DNA of 64,000 nt. It comes from Lysobacter gummosus (GTDB lineage: Bacteria > Pseudomonadota > Gammaproteobacteria > Xanthomonadales > Xanthomonadaceae). Both the position numbers and the translations under genes were made by a program. Location: positions 1,798,001 through 1,862,000 of the forward strand of contig NZ_CP011131.1 in assembly GCF_001442805.1 (NCBI RefSeq), written 5' to 3'. Of the stretch, positions 42,921-54,008 are shown piece by piece (within the stretch, counting starts at the first letter, position 1; each line of letters starts with the position of its first letter). Below the pieces are notes generated by a model, which did not search any database, was not told the origin of the DNA, and saw only the letters and a list, made by a program, of their open reading frames with translations.

Positions 42921-44438
42921 TTGCAGCGACGCGAAATACTCAAGGCGGGGCTCAGCCTGCCGTTGGCTGGTCTGGCCGGCGGCGGCCTGGCAACGGTCTG
43001 GGCGGCGACCGGACCGGGACAGGCGTTCGCCGCCGACACCGTGCCGGCGCTGGCGCGCGCGCTGGCGGCCAAGCCCTACAAGGCGGCCGGGTCGGATCTG
43101 CCCGAGGCGCTGGCGCGGATCAAGTACGACACCTGGCGCGACATCCGCTTCGACCCGGCGCAAGCGCTGTGGAAGTCCGAGCGGCTGCCGTTCCAGTTGC
43201 AGTTCTTCCATCGCGCGTTCTTGTTCAAGCAGCGCGTGGACATGCACGTGGTGCGCGGCGGCGTCGCCACGCCGGTGGTGTATACGCCGAAGATGTTCAG
43301 CTTCGGTCAGGCGCCCAGGCCGGCGCAGGACGATCTGGGCTTTGCCGGTTTCCGCGTGCATGCGCCGATCAATCGCGCAGATTATTTCGACGAGGTCTGC
43401 GCGTTCCTGGGCGCGAGCTATTTCCGCGCGGTCGCCAAGAACCTGCTGTACGGCCTGTCCGCGCGCGCGTTGGCGCTGAACACCGGCGCCGGCAACAGCG
43501 AAGAATTTCCGGCCTTCACCGGGTTCTGGATCGAACAGCCGGCGTCGAGCGCGAAGCGGATCGTCGTGCACGCGTTGCTGGACAGCCCGAGCGTGGCCGG
43601 TGCGCTGCGCTTCGCGATAACGCCCGGCGTCGAGACCGTGTTCGATACGCAACTGCGCCTGTATCCGCGCGTGGCGTTGTCGAGCGTGGGCATCGCGCCG
43701 TTGACCAGCATGTATCACTTCGATGCGACCGATCGCGTCGGCATCGACGATTTCCGCCCCGCCGTGCACGATTCCGATGGCCTGGCGATGCACAACGGCG
43801 CCGGCGAACAGATCTGGCGGCCGCTGCACAATCCGCCCAGCCTGCAGGAAAGCGCGTTCCAGGACCGCCGGCCGCGCGCGTTCGGACTGATGCAGCGCAA
43901 GCGCGCCTTCGCCGATTACGCCGACAGCGAAGCGCATTACGAGCGCCGTCCGAGCGCCTGGGTGGAACCGGTCGGCGATTGGGGCGAGGGCGCGGTGCAC
44001 CTGATCGAGATCCCGACCAAGGACGAATATCAGGACAACATCGTCGCCTTCTGGCGCCCGCGCGCGCCGCTCGCGGCCGGGCGCGAGCATCGCTACGACT
44101 ACCGTCTGCACTGGTGCGCCAGGCATGCCTGGACGCCGTCGCTGGCGACGGTCGCGCGCACCCGCATCGGTGCCGGCGGCAACGGCGCGCGGCTGGTGGT
44201 GATCGACCTGGAAGGCGGCGGCCTGTCCGAACTGGCCGCCGACGCCGCGCCGCGCGCGGTGGTGTGGTCATCGGCGGGGCGAATCGCCAACGCCGTCGCG
44301 CATGCCAATCCCGGCACCGGCGGATGGCGCGTATCGTTCGAACTGCAACCCGGGGATGCGCGCACGATCGAATTGCGCGCGGTGCTGGAAGACGGCGGTC
44401 CCCTTTCCGAAACCTGGCTTTATCGTTGGACTGCATGA
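42921..44438 (+). CDS. opgD: Periplasmic glucan biosynthesis protein OpgD
   Basis: 505 aa from a TTG at 42921 with aaggt upstream. The N-terminus [21 protein letters not shown] is a twin-arginine (Tat) signal, the mark of OpgD rather than OpgG. The MdoG/OpgG domain is recognised by [61 protein letters not shown] (quoted here in part), [22 protein letters not shown], and [22 protein letters not shown]. Shapes osmoregulated periplasmic glucans in the periplasm. ATGA overlap with opgH. The 237-bp gap upstream (42684-42920) has a TACAAT box near 42884 but no gene. Confidence 0.92.
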   Translation: MQRREILKAGLSLPLAGLAGGGLATVWAATGPGQAFAADTVPALARALAAKPYKAAGSDLPEALARIKYDTWRDIRFDPAQALWKSERLPFQLQFFHRAFLFKQRVDMHVVRGGVATPVVYTPKMFSFGQAPRPAQDDLGFAGFRVHAPINRADYFDEVCAFLGASYFRAVAKNLLYGLSARALALNTGAGNSEEFPAFTGFWIEQPASSAKRIVVHALLDSPSVAGALRFAITPGVETVFDTQLRLYPRVALSSVGIAPLTSMYHFDATDRVGIDDFRPAVHDSDGLAMHNGAGEQIWRPLHNPPSLQESAFQDRRPRAFGLMQRKRAFADYADSEAHYERRPSAWVEPVGDWGEGAVHLIEIPTKDEYQDNIVAFWRPRAPLAAGREHRYDYRLHWCARHAWTPSLATVARTRIGAGGNGARLVVIDLEGGGLSELAADAAPRAVVWSSAGRIANAVAHANPGTGGWRVSFELQPGDARTIELRAVLEDGGPLSETWLYRWTA

Positions 44439-46354
44439 ACGCAACTGTCGCTCCCCCGCAACGACCGACCTCCGTGCCGTACGAGGCGCTGCCCCCGGAA
44501 TCGCCGATGGCGATGCCGGTGCAATCGCTGCGCGTGGGCGAGCGTCCGAAAGGTCGCCTGCCCAGCGCGCCCAACGCCATGGCCTGGCGCCGCCTGTACG
44601 TGATCGGCGGCGCCGCGGCGCTGACCCTGACCGCGGCGTACCACATCCTGCGCGTGCTCTATGTCGGCGGCCTGAGCCTGCTCGAAGCGGTGCTGCTGAT
44701 GTTGTTCGTGCCGTTGTTCGCCTGGATCGCGCTGGCGTTCTCCAGTTCGCTGGCCGGCTTCATCCTGATCCTGACCCGGCGGCGCTGGCGCTTCGGCCTC
44801 AAGCAGGGCGGCGAGCTGCCAGTGCTGGGCCAGCGCACCGCGCTGCTGATGCCGACCTACAACGAAGACCCGGAACGGTTGATGGCCGGCTTGCAGGCGA
44901 TCTACGAGTCCGTCGTCGCCACCGGCCAGCTCGAGCGTTTCGATTTCTTCATCCTCAGCGACACCACCAAGGAACCGGTGCGCCAGGCCGAAATCCGCGC
45001 GTTCAACGCCTTGCGCGAACGCACCGGCGGCCACGACCGCATCTTCTACCGGCGCCGCAAGAACAACGCCGAGCGCAAGGCCGGCAATATCTCCGAATGG
45101 GTGCGCCGCTTCGGTTCGGCCTATCCGCACATGCTGATCCTGGACGCCGACAGCCTGATGACCGGCGAGGTCATCGTGAAGCTGTCCGGCGCGATGGAGC
45201 GCAACGCCGATGTCGGCCTGATTCAAACCTTGCCGATGATCGTCAACGGCCAGACCTTGTTCGCGCGCATGCAGCAGTTCGCCGGGCGCGTGTACGGCCC
45301 GGTGATCGCCTACGGCATCGCCTGGTGGCACGGCGCGGAGAGCAACTACTGGGGCCATAACGCGATCATCCGCACCCAGGCCTTCGCCGATCACGCCGGC
45401 CTGCCGGAACTGCGCGGCTACAAGCCTTTCGGCGGCACCGTGCTGAGCCACGATTTCGTCGAGGCCGCGTTCATGCGCCGCGGCGGCTGGGCCTTGCACA
45501 TGGTGCCGGGACTGGTCGGCAGCTTCGAGGAAGGCCCGCCGTCGCTGACCGACATGCTGGTGCGCGACCGCCGCTGGTGCCAGGGCAATCTGCAGCACGG
45601 CGCGGTGGTTTCGGCCAAGGGCCTGCACTGGGTCAGCCGCATGCACATGGCCATGGGTATCGGCCATTACTTCACCGCGCCGATGTGGGCGATGCTGATG
45701 CTGGTCGGCCTGATCATTCCGCTGGACCGGGTCGATTACTTCAAGTGGCAGAGCATCCGCCTGCCGGGTTTCTCGCCCAGCGCCTACTGGCGCGACCAGG
45801 ACCCCGACCGCGTGTTGTGGGTGTTCGTGGCGACCATGGCGGTGCTGCTGGCGCCGAAGTTCATGGCCTTCCTGGCGATGCTGACCGACCGCGAGACCCG
45901 TCGCGGCTGCGGCGGCGCGATTCGCGCCTTCATCAGCATGATCTTCGAAACCCTGCTGGCGGCGCTGATGGCGCCGATCACCATGTACGTGCAATCGCGC
46001 GGCGTGGCCGAAGTGCTGGCCGGCAAGGACTCGGGCTGGGAATCGCAGCGCCGCGACGACGGCAGCCTGCCGCTGTCGGGCCTGATCCGCAGCTACGGCG
46101 GCCTGACCCTGTTCGGCCTGATGATCGGCGCGATGGCCTACGTGATCTCGCCGCCGCTGGCGGCGTGGATGTCGCCGGTGATCATCGGCCTGGTCATCTC
46201 GATCCCGGTGGTCGCCTTCACCTCGGCCAAGGCCCCGGGCCAATGGCTGCGCAAGATCGGCATCTTCCGCATCCCGGAAGAAATCACCCCGCCGCCGGTG
46301 CTGGTGCGGGCGAAGCAGTTGCGGATCGAGGCGGCGCAGCGGTCTTCGAACTGA
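44435..46354 (+). CDS. opgH: Glucan glucosyltransferase OpgH
   Basis: 639 aa, inner-membrane GT2 enzyme that makes the beta-1,2-glucan backbone of osmoregulated periplasmic glucans from UDP-glucose. Two N-terminal helices ([35 protein letters not shown]), then the catalytic domain: [62 protein letters not shown] (DAD), [12 protein letters not shown] and [11 protein letters not shown] (Q/R-x-x-R-W). About six C-terminal helices follow. Shorter N-terminus than E. coli OpgH (847 aa), typical for Xanthomonads. Start overlaps the opgD stop. Confidence 0.96.
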   Translation: MNATVAPPQRPTSVPYEALPPESPMAMPVQSLRVGERPKGRLPSAPNAMAWRRLYVIGGAAALTLTAAYHILRVLYVGGLSLLEAVLLMLFVPLFAWIALAFSSSLAGFILILTRRRWRFGLKQGGELPVLGQRTALLMPTYNEDPERLMAGLQAIYESVVATGQLERFDFFILSDTTKEPVRQAEIRAFNALRERTGGHDRIFYRRRKNNAERKAGNISEWVRRFGSAYPHMLILDADSLMTGEVIVKLSGAMERNADVGLIQTLPMIVNGQTLFARMQQFAGRVYGPVIAYGIAWWHGAESNYWGHNAIIRTQAFADHAGLPELRGYKPFGGTVLSHDFVEAAFMRRGGWALHMVPGLVGSFEEGPPSLTDMLVRDRRWCQGNLQHGAVVSAKGLHWVSRMHMAMGIGHYFTAPMWAMLMLVGLIIPLDRVDYFKWQSIRLPGFSPSAYWRDQDPDRVLWVFVATMAVLLAPKFMAFLAMLTDRETRRGCGGAIRAFISMIFETLLAALMAPITMYVQSRGVAEVLAGKDSGWESQRRDDGSLPLSGLIRSYGGLTLFGLMIGAMAYVISPPLAAWMSPVIIGLVISIPVVAFTSAKAPGQWLRKIGIFRIPEEITPPPVLVRAKQLRIEAAQRSSN

Positions 46355-46424
46355 GTCACGGATCCGGCTCCGCGACGGCGACGAGCCGCGAATCATCGGT
46401 GCTGAGCACGGATATGCTGGCGCC

Positions 46425-48137
46425 ATGAGCCATGCCCGTACTTCGCCGGACCCTGCACTGAGCCACGTCGTCGGCGCCACCGCGCCGCCGCTGCTGGAGG
46501 AAACCATCGGCGCGATGCTCGCGCGGGTGGCCGCGACCTGGCCCGAGCGCGAGGCGCTGGTGGTGCCGCCGCAGGGCGTGCGCCTGAGTTGGAGCGCGTT
46601 CGATACGGCGGTCAGCCGGTTGGCCGCGGGGCTGCTCAAGCTCGGCCTGGCGCCGGGCGATCGCATCGGCGTGTGGTCGCTCAACCGCGCCGAATGGGTG
46701 TTGCTGCAGTTCGCCAGCGCGCGCGTCGGCCTGATCCTGGTCAACATCAATCCGGCCTATCGCACTCACGAGCTGGAATACGCCTTGAATCTGGTCGCGT
46801 GCCGGGCGCTGGCGATCGTGCCTTCGTTCAAGACCTCGCACTATCTGCAGATGTTGCGCGAACTGGCGCCGGAGTTGGACGAGCATCCGCCCGGTCTGTT
46901 GCGGTCGCGGCGGTTGCCGGACCTGCGCCATGTGCTGTCGATGGGGGCCGGCGAGCCGCCCGCGGGAACGCACGCGTTCGACGCCGTCGCCGCCTGCGAC
47001 GATGCCGACGCGCATGCGCGGCTGCGCGAAGTGGCGGCGCTGTTGTCGCCGGACGACGCGGTCAACATCCAGTTCACCTCCGGCACCACCGGCGCGCCGA
47101 AGGGCGCGACGCTGACTCATCGCAATATCGTCAACAACGGCTTCTTCGTCGGCGAAGCGATGCGCTTGAGCGAACACGACCGGCTGTGCATTCCTGTGCC
47201 GTTCTATCACTGCTTCGGCATGGTCCTGGGCAATATGGCCTGCGTCACCCACGGCGCCTGCATGGTGATTCCCGGGGAAGGTTTCGACCCGCTGGTCACC
47301 TTGCGCACGGTGGCCGAAGAGCGCTGCACCGGCCTGCACGGCGTGCCGACGATGTTCATCGGCGAGCTGGAGCATCCGCGTTTCGCCGAGTTCGATCTGT
47401 CGAGCCTGCGCACCGGGATCATGGCCGGTTCGAACTGCCCGATCGAGGTGATGAAGCATGTGGTCGAGCGCATGCACATGCAGCAGGTCACCATCGCCTA
47501 CGGCATGACCGAGACCAGTCCGGTCAGTTTCCAGACCGTGCCGGAGGACCCGCTGGCGCGGCGGGTGGATTCGGTCGGACGCGTGCATCCGCATGTCGAA
47601 GTGCGCATCGTAGACGACAACGGCGACACCGTGCCGCGCGGCGAGATCGGCGAGTTGCTGACGCGCGGATACTCGGTGATGCAAGGCTATTGGGGCGATC
47701 CCAAGCGCAGCGCCGAAGCCATCGACAGCGGGGGCTGGATGCACACCGGCGACCAGGCCGTCATCGACGCGGACGGTTATGCGCATATCGTCGGCCGCCT
47801 GAAGGACATGCTGATCCGCGGCGGCGAGAACGTGTATCCGCGCGAAATCGAGGAATTCCTCTACGCCCATCCGGCGATCGCCGACGTGCAGGTGTTCGGC
47901 GTGCCCGATGCGAAATTCGGCGAGGAAGTGTGCGCATGGATACGCGTGGCCGAAGGCGCGAGTCTGGATGCCGAGGCCGTGCGCGCGTTCTGCCAGGGCC
48001 GCATCGCCCAGTACAAGATTCCGCGCTACATCGAGTTCGTCGATAACCTGCCGATGACGATCAGCGGCAAGCCGCAGAAATTCCTGATGCGCGAGCGGAT
48101 GATCGAGCGACTGGCGGCGGCCGCGAGCGACGGCTGA
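46425..48137 (+). CDS. AMP-binding acyl-CoA synthetase
   Basis: 570 aa, ANL superfamily. ATP loop [20 protein letters not shown], the N-motif [21 protein letters not shown]5 [16 protein letters not shown]7 [23 protein letters not shown] (in part), hinge [22 protein letters not shown] and the C-terminal Lys in [12 protein letters not shown]. Activates a medium- or long-chain fatty acid to acyl-CoA, similar to FadD3/YngI-like ligases. Cytosolic, monocistronic; convergent with ppx, 22 bp between the stops. Confidence 0.93.
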   Translation: MSHARTSPDPALSHVVGATAPPLLEETIGAMLARVAATWPEREALVVPPQGVRLSWSAFDTAVSRLAAGLLKLGLAPGDRIGVWSLNRAEWVLLQFASARVGLILVNINPAYRTHELEYALNLVACRALAIVPSFKTSHYLQMLRELAPELDEHPPGLLRSRRLPDLRHVLSMGAGEPPAGTHAFDAVAACDDADAHARLREVAALLSPDDAVNIQFTSGTTGAPKGATLTHRNIVNNGFFVGEAMRLSEHDRLCIPVPFYHCFGMVLGNMACVTHGACMVIPGEGFDPLVTLRTVAEERCTGLHGVPTMFIGELEHPRFAEFDLSSLRTGIMAGSNCPIEVMKHVVERMHMQQVTIAYGMTETSPVSFQTVPEDPLARRVDSVGRVHPHVEVRIVDDNGDTVPRGEIGELLTRGYSVMQGYWGDPKRSAEAIDSGGWMHTGDQAVIDADGYAHIVGRLKDMLIRGGENVYPREIEEFLYAHPAIADVQVFGVPDAKFGEEVCAWIRVAEGASLDAEAVRAFCQGRIAQYKIPRYIEFVDNLPMTISGKPQKFLMRERMIERLAAAASDG

Positions 48138-48159
48138 GCGCCGCCGCATCCGCGCGGCT

Positions 48160-49689
48160 TCAGGCCGCCAGCAGTCTCAGCGCGATGCCCAATCCCGCCA
48201 TGTCCTGCGGCTCGCCTTCAAGGTCGGCGCGCACCAGCGGCCGCGATTCCAGCCAGCGCTTGGACACGGTCAGGGTGAGCGTGTTGCCGTCGGCGTGGGC
48301 GTCGAGCTGCGGGATCGGATCGGACTCATGCGCGCGGTGCAGCAGCACCGCCAGGCGCAGCAGCGCCGAACTGCGCCGCACCGCCGCGAGCAGGCGATCG
48401 GGCAGGGCCTCGAACGCGTTCTTGGGAATGCCGCGGCGATGCGTGCGCACCAGCGCGGCCAGGAACTGCTGTTGCTGGCGCGAGAAGCCGGAGATGTCCG
48501 AGTTCTCGATCACGTACGAGCTGTGCACGTGGTACTGGCTGTGGGCGATCACCAGCCCCAGCTCGTGCAGGCGCGCGGCGCGTATCAGCATCAGGCGGTC
48601 GTCGGCGTCCAGTTGCCAGGCTTTGGCCACCTGGTCGAACAAGCGCTGCATGGTCGCTTCCACCCGCGCCGATTGTTGTTCGTCGATGCCGTAGCGCTTG
48701 ACCAGGGCCTTGACGGCCGCGTCGCGCGGATCGTCGGCGCCGCCGCGGCCGAGCATGTCGTACAGCACGCCCTCGCGCATCGCCGCCTTGCTGATGGCCA
48801 TGCGCTGCAGCCCCAGCACGTTGAAGGCCGCTTCCAGGATCAGGATGCCGCCGGCGATCACCGAACGGCGGTCGGCGGACAGCCCGGGCAGTTCGATGGC
48901 GTCGATGCGGTCGGCCTGCAGCAGGCGGTCGCGCAGCAGCGGCAGGGCTTCGGCGGTGACCGCGCCCTTGGTCAGCTTCATCGCCGCGCAGATCTCGCCG
49001 ATGGCCTTGTTGGTGCCGGATGACCCCAGCGCCTCCTGCCAGCCCAGCGCGCGGTAGGTGCCGGCGAATTGCTGGAACTCGGCCGAGACCTCGGTCAGCG
49101 CGTCGCGCCATTTCTTCTTGGACAGCTTGCCGTTCTCGAAGAAGCGGCGGGTGGTGGCGATGCAGCCGACCTGCAGGCTTTCGCGCTCGATCGCCTCGAA
49201 GCCGCTGCCGATGATGCATTCGGTGGAGCCGCCGCCGATGTCGATGACCAGGCGCCGCTCGCCGGGCTTGGACGGCTGGGCGTGGGCGATGCCCAGATAG
49301 ATCAGACGCGCTTCTTCGCGGCCGGACACCACTTCGATGGCATGGCCCAGCGCCGATTCGGCCGGCATCAGGAAGGACTGCGGCGCGGCCAGGCGGCGCA
49401 CGGTGTTGGTGGCGATGGCGCGCACGTGCTGCGGCGGCACGTCGCGGATGCGCTGGCCGAAGCGCGACAGGCAATCCAGCGCGCGCTGGCGTACTTCCGG
49501 CGCCAGGCCGCCCTTGCGGTCGAGGCCTTCGGCCATGCGCACGGTCTCGCGCAGGCGATCGACCGTGCGCAGCTGGCCCAACACGTACCGCGCGACCACC
49601 ATGTGGAAACTGTTCGAGCCCAGATCGACGGCGGCGAGCAGGTCGCCGTCCTGGAGCGGCAGGCGGGTGGTCGGGAAAATGTTATTCAT
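48160..49689 (-). CDS. ppx: Exopolyphosphatase (Ppx/GppA family)
   Basis: 509 aa. ASKHA fold: LAAVDLGSNSFHMVVARY (phosphate 1), IRDVPPQHVRAIATNTVR, SGREEARLIYLGIAH, LVIDIGGGSTECIIGSGF (phosphate 2), SSGTNKAIGEI, and a C-terminal HD-like domain (RAARLHELGLVIAHSQYHVHSSY). Removes terminal phosphates from polyphosphate. Last gene of phoB-phoR-ppk-ppx, 15 bp after ppk, so synthesis and breakdown of polyphosphate are encoded together. GppA activity on pppGpp cannot be excluded. Confidence 0.95.
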   Translation of the reverse strand: MNNIFPTTRLPLQDGDLLAAVDLGSNSFHMVVARYVLGQLRTVDRLRETVRMAEGLDRKGGLAPEVRQRALDCLSRFGQRIRDVPPQHVRAIATNTVRRLAAPQSFLMPAESALGHAIEVVSGREEARLIYLGIAHAQPSKPGERRLVIDIGGGSTECIIGSGFEAIERESLQVGCIATTRRFFENGKLSKKKWRDALTEVSAEFQQFAGTYRALGWQEALGSSGTNKAIGEICAAMKLTKGAVTAEALPLLRDRLLQADRIDAIELPGLSADRRSVIAGGILILEAAFNVLGLQRMAISKAAMREGVLYDMLGRGGADDPRDAAVKALVKRYGIDEQQSARVEATMQRLFDQVAKAWQLDADDRLMLIRAARLHELGLVIAHSQYHVHSSYVIENSDISGFSRQQQQFLAALVRTHRRGIPKNAFEALPDRLLAAVRRSSALLRLAVLLHRAHESDPIPQLDAHADGNTLTLTVSKRWLESRPLVRADLEGEPQDMAGLGIALRLLAA

Positions 49690-49704
49690 GTGCGGAAGTT
49701 TGGG

Positions 49705-51789
49705 TCATCCGCACAATTTGGCCAACAGCGTGGACTGTGCCGAGTGCGGCATCGCGCCTTCGGCCGGGGCCAGGCGCTGATATTCGCCGTCGGACTGCAG
49801 CTCCCAGGAATTGAGGTTGTCGGCCAGGTAGTTGGCCAGCGCTTCCTCGTAGACGCGCCCGCGCAGCTCCGAGTCCAGGATCGGGAAGCCGGTTTCCACG
49901 CGTCGCAGCAGGTTGCGTTCGAGCCAGTCGGCGCTGGAGCAGAACAGGTCCGGCGCGCCGTCGTTGGCGAACCAGTAGACGCGGTGGTGTTCGAGGAAGC
50001 GGCCGACGATCGAGCGCACCCGGATGTTGTCCGACACGCCTGCCACGCCCGGGCGCAGGGTGCAGGCGCCGCGCACGATCAGGTCGATCTGCACGCCGGC
50101 CTGCGAGGCCTGGTACAGCGCGCGGATCACCTGCGGCTCGTTGAGGGCGTTCATCTTGGCGACGATGCGCGCCGGCTTGCCGGCGCGCGCGTGCTTGGTT
50201 TCGCGGTCGATGCGCTTGAGCACGCCGGCATGCAGGGTGAACGGCGATTGCAGCAGGCACTTGAGCTTGAGCGACGGCGCCAGCCCGGACAGCTGCTGGA
50301 AGATCATGTGCACGTCGTTGCCGATATCCGGATCGGCGGTGATCAGGCCGAAGTCGGTGTAGGCGCGCGCGGTGCCGCTGTGGTAGTTGCCGGTGCCCAG
50401 GTGGGTGTAGCGCTTGAGCTTGCGGCCTTCGCGCCGCACGATCAGCAGCATCTTGGCGTGGGTCTTGTAGCCGACCACGCCGTACACGACCTGCACGCCG
50501 GCTTCCTGCAGGCGGTCGGCGAGGCCCAGGTTGGCCTCCTCGTCGAATCGCGCGCGCAGCTCGACCACCACGGTCACGTCCTTGCCGTTGCGCGCGGCCT
50601 GGACCAGTTGTTCGACGATCGGCGAATCCTTGCCGGCGCGATACAGGGTCTGCTTGATCGCGAGCACGTTCGGGTCTTCAGCGGCCTGGCGGATCAGTTC
50701 CAGCACCGGCGCGAACGAGTCGAAGGGGTGGTGCAACAGCACGTCGCCATCGGCGACGGTGTCGAACAAGGTCTCCACGCCGGGCAGCACGCGCTGCTGG
50801 TAGGGCGGGAATTTCAGCTCCGGACGCTGGACCAGATCGTAGACCTGGATCACGCGATTGAGATTGACCGGGCCGTTGATGCGGTACACCGCGTTCTCGG
50901 GCAGGTCGAAATTCTCCAGCAGGGTACGCACGATCGGCTTGGGGCACTGCTCGGCGATTTCCAGCCGCACCGCGCGCAGATAGCCGCGGCCGATCAGCTC
51001 GTCGCGCAGCGCCAGGGCGATGTTGTCGACTTCTTCCTCGTCCACCAGCAATTCGGAATTGCGCGTGACGCGGAACTGGTACGCGCCCTTGACCTCCATG
51101 CCCGGGAACAGCTCATCGACGAACGCCGACAGCACCGAGGACAGGAACACGAAGTCGTGCTTGCCGCCGGAGACGTTCTCCGGCAGCTGGATGATGCGCG
51201 GCAACGACCGCGGCGCGCGCACGATGGCCAGGTTGCCGGCGCGTCCGAACGCGTCCTTGCCCTTGAGCACGACGACGATGTTGAGCGATTTGTTGAGGAT
51301 CTTCGGGAACGGATGCGCCGGGTCCAGGCCCAGCGGCGACAGCACCGGCATGATCTCGTCGCGGAAATACGCGCGCAGCCAGCGAGTCTGGCGCGCGTTC
51401 CAGGAGTTGCGGCCCAGCACGCGCACGCCCGAGTCCTGCAGCGCCGGGCGCAGCACGTCGTTCCAGCATTCGTACTGCGCCTTGACCAGTTCGGCGGCGC
51501 GGTCGTGGATGCGCGAGAGCACGGTCTGCGGCGCCAGCCCGTCGGGGCCCGGCGCCAAGCCCAGGTCCTGCGCGTGGCGCAGGGTGCCGGCGCGGATTTC
51601 GAAGAATTCGTCCAGGTTGGTGCAGGAGATGCACAGGTACTTCAGCCGCTCCAGCAGCGGCACCTGCGCGTCCTGGGCTTGCGCCAGCACGCGGAAATTG
51701 AAGTCCAGCTGCGACAGTTCGCGGTTGAAGTACAGCGAGCTGTCGCGCAGCGGATCGGTGTCGAGCGTGGTTTCCGTCATCGCATTCAT
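49705..51789 (-). CDS. ppk1: Polyphosphate kinase 1
   Basis: 694 aa. Makes polyphosphate from ATP at the inner membrane. N-domain SLYFNRELSQLDFNFRVL, head domain NKSLNIVVVLKG, and the two C-domains with VTVVVELRARFDEEANLGLA, the autophosphorylated His in YKTHAKMLLIVRREG, RYTHLGTGNYHSGTARAYTD, and the second active-site His in VGRFLEHHRVYWFANDG. Start at the ATG 51787-51789 or the one three codons on. Sits 39 bp behind phoR, as is usual in Xanthomonads, which ties polyphosphate to the phosphate-starvation response. Confidence 0.97.
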   Translation of the reverse strand: MNAMTETTLDTDPLRDSSLYFNRELSQLDFNFRVLAQAQDAQVPLLERLKYLCISCTNLDEFFEIRAGTLRHAQDLGLAPGPDGLAPQTVLSRIHDRAAELVKAQYECWNDVLRPALQDSGVRVLGRNSWNARQTRWLRAYFRDEIMPVLSPLGLDPAHPFPKILNKSLNIVVVLKGKDAFGRAGNLAIVRAPRSLPRIIQLPENVSGGKHDFVFLSSVLSAFVDELFPGMEVKGAYQFRVTRNSELLVDEEEVDNIALALRDELIGRGYLRAVRLEIAEQCPKPIVRTLLENFDLPENAVYRINGPVNLNRVIQVYDLVQRPELKFPPYQQRVLPGVETLFDTVADGDVLLHHPFDSFAPVLELIRQAAEDPNVLAIKQTLYRAGKDSPIVEQLVQAARNGKDVTVVVELRARFDEEANLGLADRLQEAGVQVVYGVVGYKTHAKMLLIVRREGRKLKRYTHLGTGNYHSGTARAYTDFGLITADPDIGNDVHMIFQQLSGLAPSLKLKCLLQSPFTLHAGVLKRIDRETKHARAGKPARIVAKMNALNEPQVIRALYQASQAGVQIDLIVRGACTLRPGVAGVSDNIRVRSIVGRFLEHHRVYWFANDGAPDLFCSSADWLERNLLRRVETGFPILDSELRGRVYEEALANYLADNLNSWELQSDGEYQRLAPAEGAMPHSAQSTLLAKLCG

Positions 51790-51828
51790 GGCGCGGCTGC
51801 TTCGATCCTGTGCGGTCTGTTCAACGGG

Positions 51829-53226
51829 TCAATCGGAGGGATGCTGCAAGGTCTGCTGTAAATCCGCGTGATGCGCGGGGTCCGGGCCAGTATCGGCGAA
51901 GCCGTCGTTGTACGCATCGCGGCGGCGGATGCGGTCCACGCCGAAATGGCAGGCGAAGGTGCTGCCGCGGCCGACTTCGCTGGCGATCTCCAGCCGCGCC
52001 CCGTGCAGGTGCAGCACGTGCTTGACGATCGACAGGCCAAGGCCGGTGCCGCCGCTTTCGCGCGAACGGCTGGTGGAGACGCGATAGAAGCGCTCGGTGA
52101 TGCGCGGCAGATGCGCGGCCGGAATGCCGTAGCCGCTGTCCACCACTTCCAGCACCGCGCCGCGCGCGATGCCGGCGCTTTCCGGGCGGAAGCGGATGCG
52201 GATGGTGCCGCCGGCCGGGGTGTAGCGGATGGCGTTGCCGACCAGATTGGAGAACGCGCTGTGCAGTTCCTTGTTGGAACCGAACAGGTCCACGCCGGCC
52301 AGATCGTCCATGGCGATCTCGTGCCGGCCCTGGCTCAGCGCATTGGCTTCGCGCTTGAGCGTGGACAGCATGGAGGACATCGACACGGTTTCTTCCGCCG
52401 GCAGGCTGTCCTGCGATTCCAGGCGCGACAGCGTCAACAGGTCTTCGACCAGTTGGGTCATGCGCTGCGACTGGCGCTGCATCTCGGCCAGCATCGGCGC
52501 CCAGTCCGGGTGTTCTTCCGGATCGAGCATGTCCAGGTAGCCGTGGACCACGGTCAGCGGCGTGCGCAGTTCGTGCGAGACGTTGGCGACGAAGTCGCGG
52601 CGCATCTGTTCGAGCTGCAGCAGGCGGCTGACGTCGCGCGCGACCAGCAGCCACAGGTTTTCCGAGTAGGGGATCAGGCGCAGGCTCAGGGTGATCGCCG
52701 GATTCCACGGCGACGCCGCTTCCAACGGCTCGGCATTACGGCCCGAGGCCAGCCAGTGCGCCAGCTGCAGCGGCTGCAGGCGATTGACCACCGGCGCGCC
52801 GATGTCGCGCGGATAGCGCAGGCCCATCAGGCCGGTCGCGGCTTCGTTGAACCATTGGATGCGCTGGCTGTTGCGCTCGACCACCACGATCGCGTCGGGC
52901 ATGGCCGCGGCGGCGGCGCGGTAGGCGCGCAGCATTTCGATCAGGCGGCGCTTGCGCCCGCGCATTTCCGCCTGGCTGCGGTGCAGCAGGCGGTCGAGTT
53001 CGTTCCAGATGCCTTCGCCCAGCGGCGGGGTCAGGCGCTGGCGCGCGGTCAGCCGGATCAGGACCCGGCGCAGGCGCCAGTAATGCCACGCGACCACGCC
53101 GAGCGCGGCGGCGGTGACGATCGGCCACGGATAGCCGATCAGAATCCCGAGCACGGCCGCGCCGACCAGGATCAGGGCCAGCTGACCGAGGGTGCGGAAC
53201 CAGGCGGAGCGTGCGCGGGGCGGCAT
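51829..53226 (-). CDS. phoR: Phosphate regulon sensor histidine kinase PhoR
   Basis: 465 aa. Two N-terminal helices (LALILVGAAVLGILIGYPW and IVTAAALGVVAWHYW) with almost no periplasmic loop, a PAS domain (AAAMPDAIVVVERNSQRIQWFN), phospho-acceptor His218 in FVANVSHELRTPLTVVHGYL, N-box FSNLVGNAIRYTPAGG, G1 VVDSGYGIPAAHL, and GGTGLGLSIVKHVL. The lack of a sensory loop is typical of PhoR, which reads phosphate through the Pst transporter and PhoU. 9 bp downstream of phoB. Confidence 0.96.
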   Translation of the reverse strand: MPPRARSAWFRTLGQLALILVGAAVLGILIGYPWPIVTAAALGVVAWHYWRLRRVLIRLTARQRLTPPLGEGIWNELDRLLHRSQAEMRGRKRRLIEMLRAYRAAAAAMPDAIVVVERNSQRIQWFNEAATGLMGLRYPRDIGAPVVNRLQPLQLAHWLASGRNAEPLEAASPWNPAITLSLRLIPYSENLWLLVARDVSRLLQLEQMRRDFVANVSHELRTPLTVVHGYLDMLDPEEHPDWAPMLAEMQRQSQRMTQLVEDLLTLSRLESQDSLPAEETVSMSSMLSTLKREANALSQGRHEIAMDDLAGVDLFGSNKELHSAFSNLVGNAIRYTPAGGTIRIRFRPESAGIARGAVLEVVDSGYGIPAAHLPRITERFYRVSTSRSRESGGTGLGLSIVKHVLHLHGARLEIASEVGRGSTFACHFGVDRIRRRDAYNDGFADTGPDPAHHADLQQTLQHPSD

Positions 53227-53235
53227 ACCCCCAGC

Positions 53236-53943
53236 TTACGCGGCGAGTGAGGCAGAAAAACGATAGCCCGCGCCGCGCACGGTCTGGACCATGCCGTCGA
53301 GACGATGCGGCTCCAGGGTCTTGCGCAGGCGGCGGATGTGTACGTCCACGGTGCGCTCTTCGACATAGACGCTGCCGCCCCAGACGTGATCGAGCAACTG
53401 GGTGCGCGAGTACACGCGTTCGGGGTGGGTCATGAAGAAATGCAGCAATCGGTATTCGGTCGGGCCGATCTGCACCGGCTGGTCGCCGCCTTCGCCCTGG
53501 GCGAACACGCGGTGAGCGGCGCCGTCGATGCGCAGCGGGCCGACGCCGACGCTGCCGTCTTCGTCGTCTTCGCGCGAGCGGCGCAGCACGGCGCGGATGC
53601 GCGCCAGCAGTTCGCGCGCCGAGAACGGCTTGACGACATAGTCGTCAACGCCGGCCTCCAGGCCACCGACGCGGTCGTTCTCTTCGCCGCGCGCGGTCAG
53701 CATGATGATCGGGATCTCGCGGGTCAGCGATTCCTTGCGCCAGCGCCGGGCCAGTTCCAGGCCGCTGGTGCCCGGGAGCATCCAGTCGAGCAGGATCAGG
53801 TCGGGGACGCGGTCGGCGATGGCGGCCTGGGCCTCGCGGGCGTCGCCGGCGTGCACCGGGTCGTATTCGCCCTTGCGCAGGGCGAAGGACACCATGTCGC
53901 GGATGGCGGGTTCGTCTTCGACTATCAGGATGCGCTTCTGCAC
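53236..53943 (-). CDS. phoB: Phosphate regulon response regulator PhoB
   Basis: 235 aa from a GTG at 53941-53943. Receiver [18 protein letters not shown], phospho-Asp in [47 protein letters not shown]-binding domain [44 protein letters not shown] (in part) and [12 protein letters not shown]. Activates PHO-box promoters under phosphate limitation. A PHO-box-like site lies 66 bp upstream of its start, so autoregulation is likely. Confidence 0.97.
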   Translation of the reverse strand: MQKRILIVEDEPAIRDMVSFALRKGEYDPVHAGDAREAQAAIADRVPDLILLDWMLPGTSGLELARRWRKESLTREIPIIMLTARGEENDRVGGLEAGVDDYVVKPFSARELLARIRAVLRRSREDDEDGSVGVGPLRIDGAAHRVFAQGEGGDQPVQIGPTEYRLLHFFMTHPERVYSRTQLLDHVWGGSVYVEERTVDVHIRRLRKTLEPHRLDGMVQTVRGAGYRFSASLAA

Positions 53944-54008
53944 ACGGTCACCGGGGGAGGAGGCGGAAAGGGTTCGTCCTTGAAGCCGCGCCAGTACACT
54001 ACCGTTTT

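Noticed and set aside
43169..44434. A long in-frame upstream extension of opgH through the opgD gene
   Set aside because: It is an out-of-frame reading of opgD; the ATGA overlap at 44435 and the normal OpgH N-terminus define the start.
49069..51861. A 930-codon plus-strand frame opposite ppx and ppk
   Set aside because: Antisense to two certain enzymes with all active-site motifs; composition typical of a shadow.
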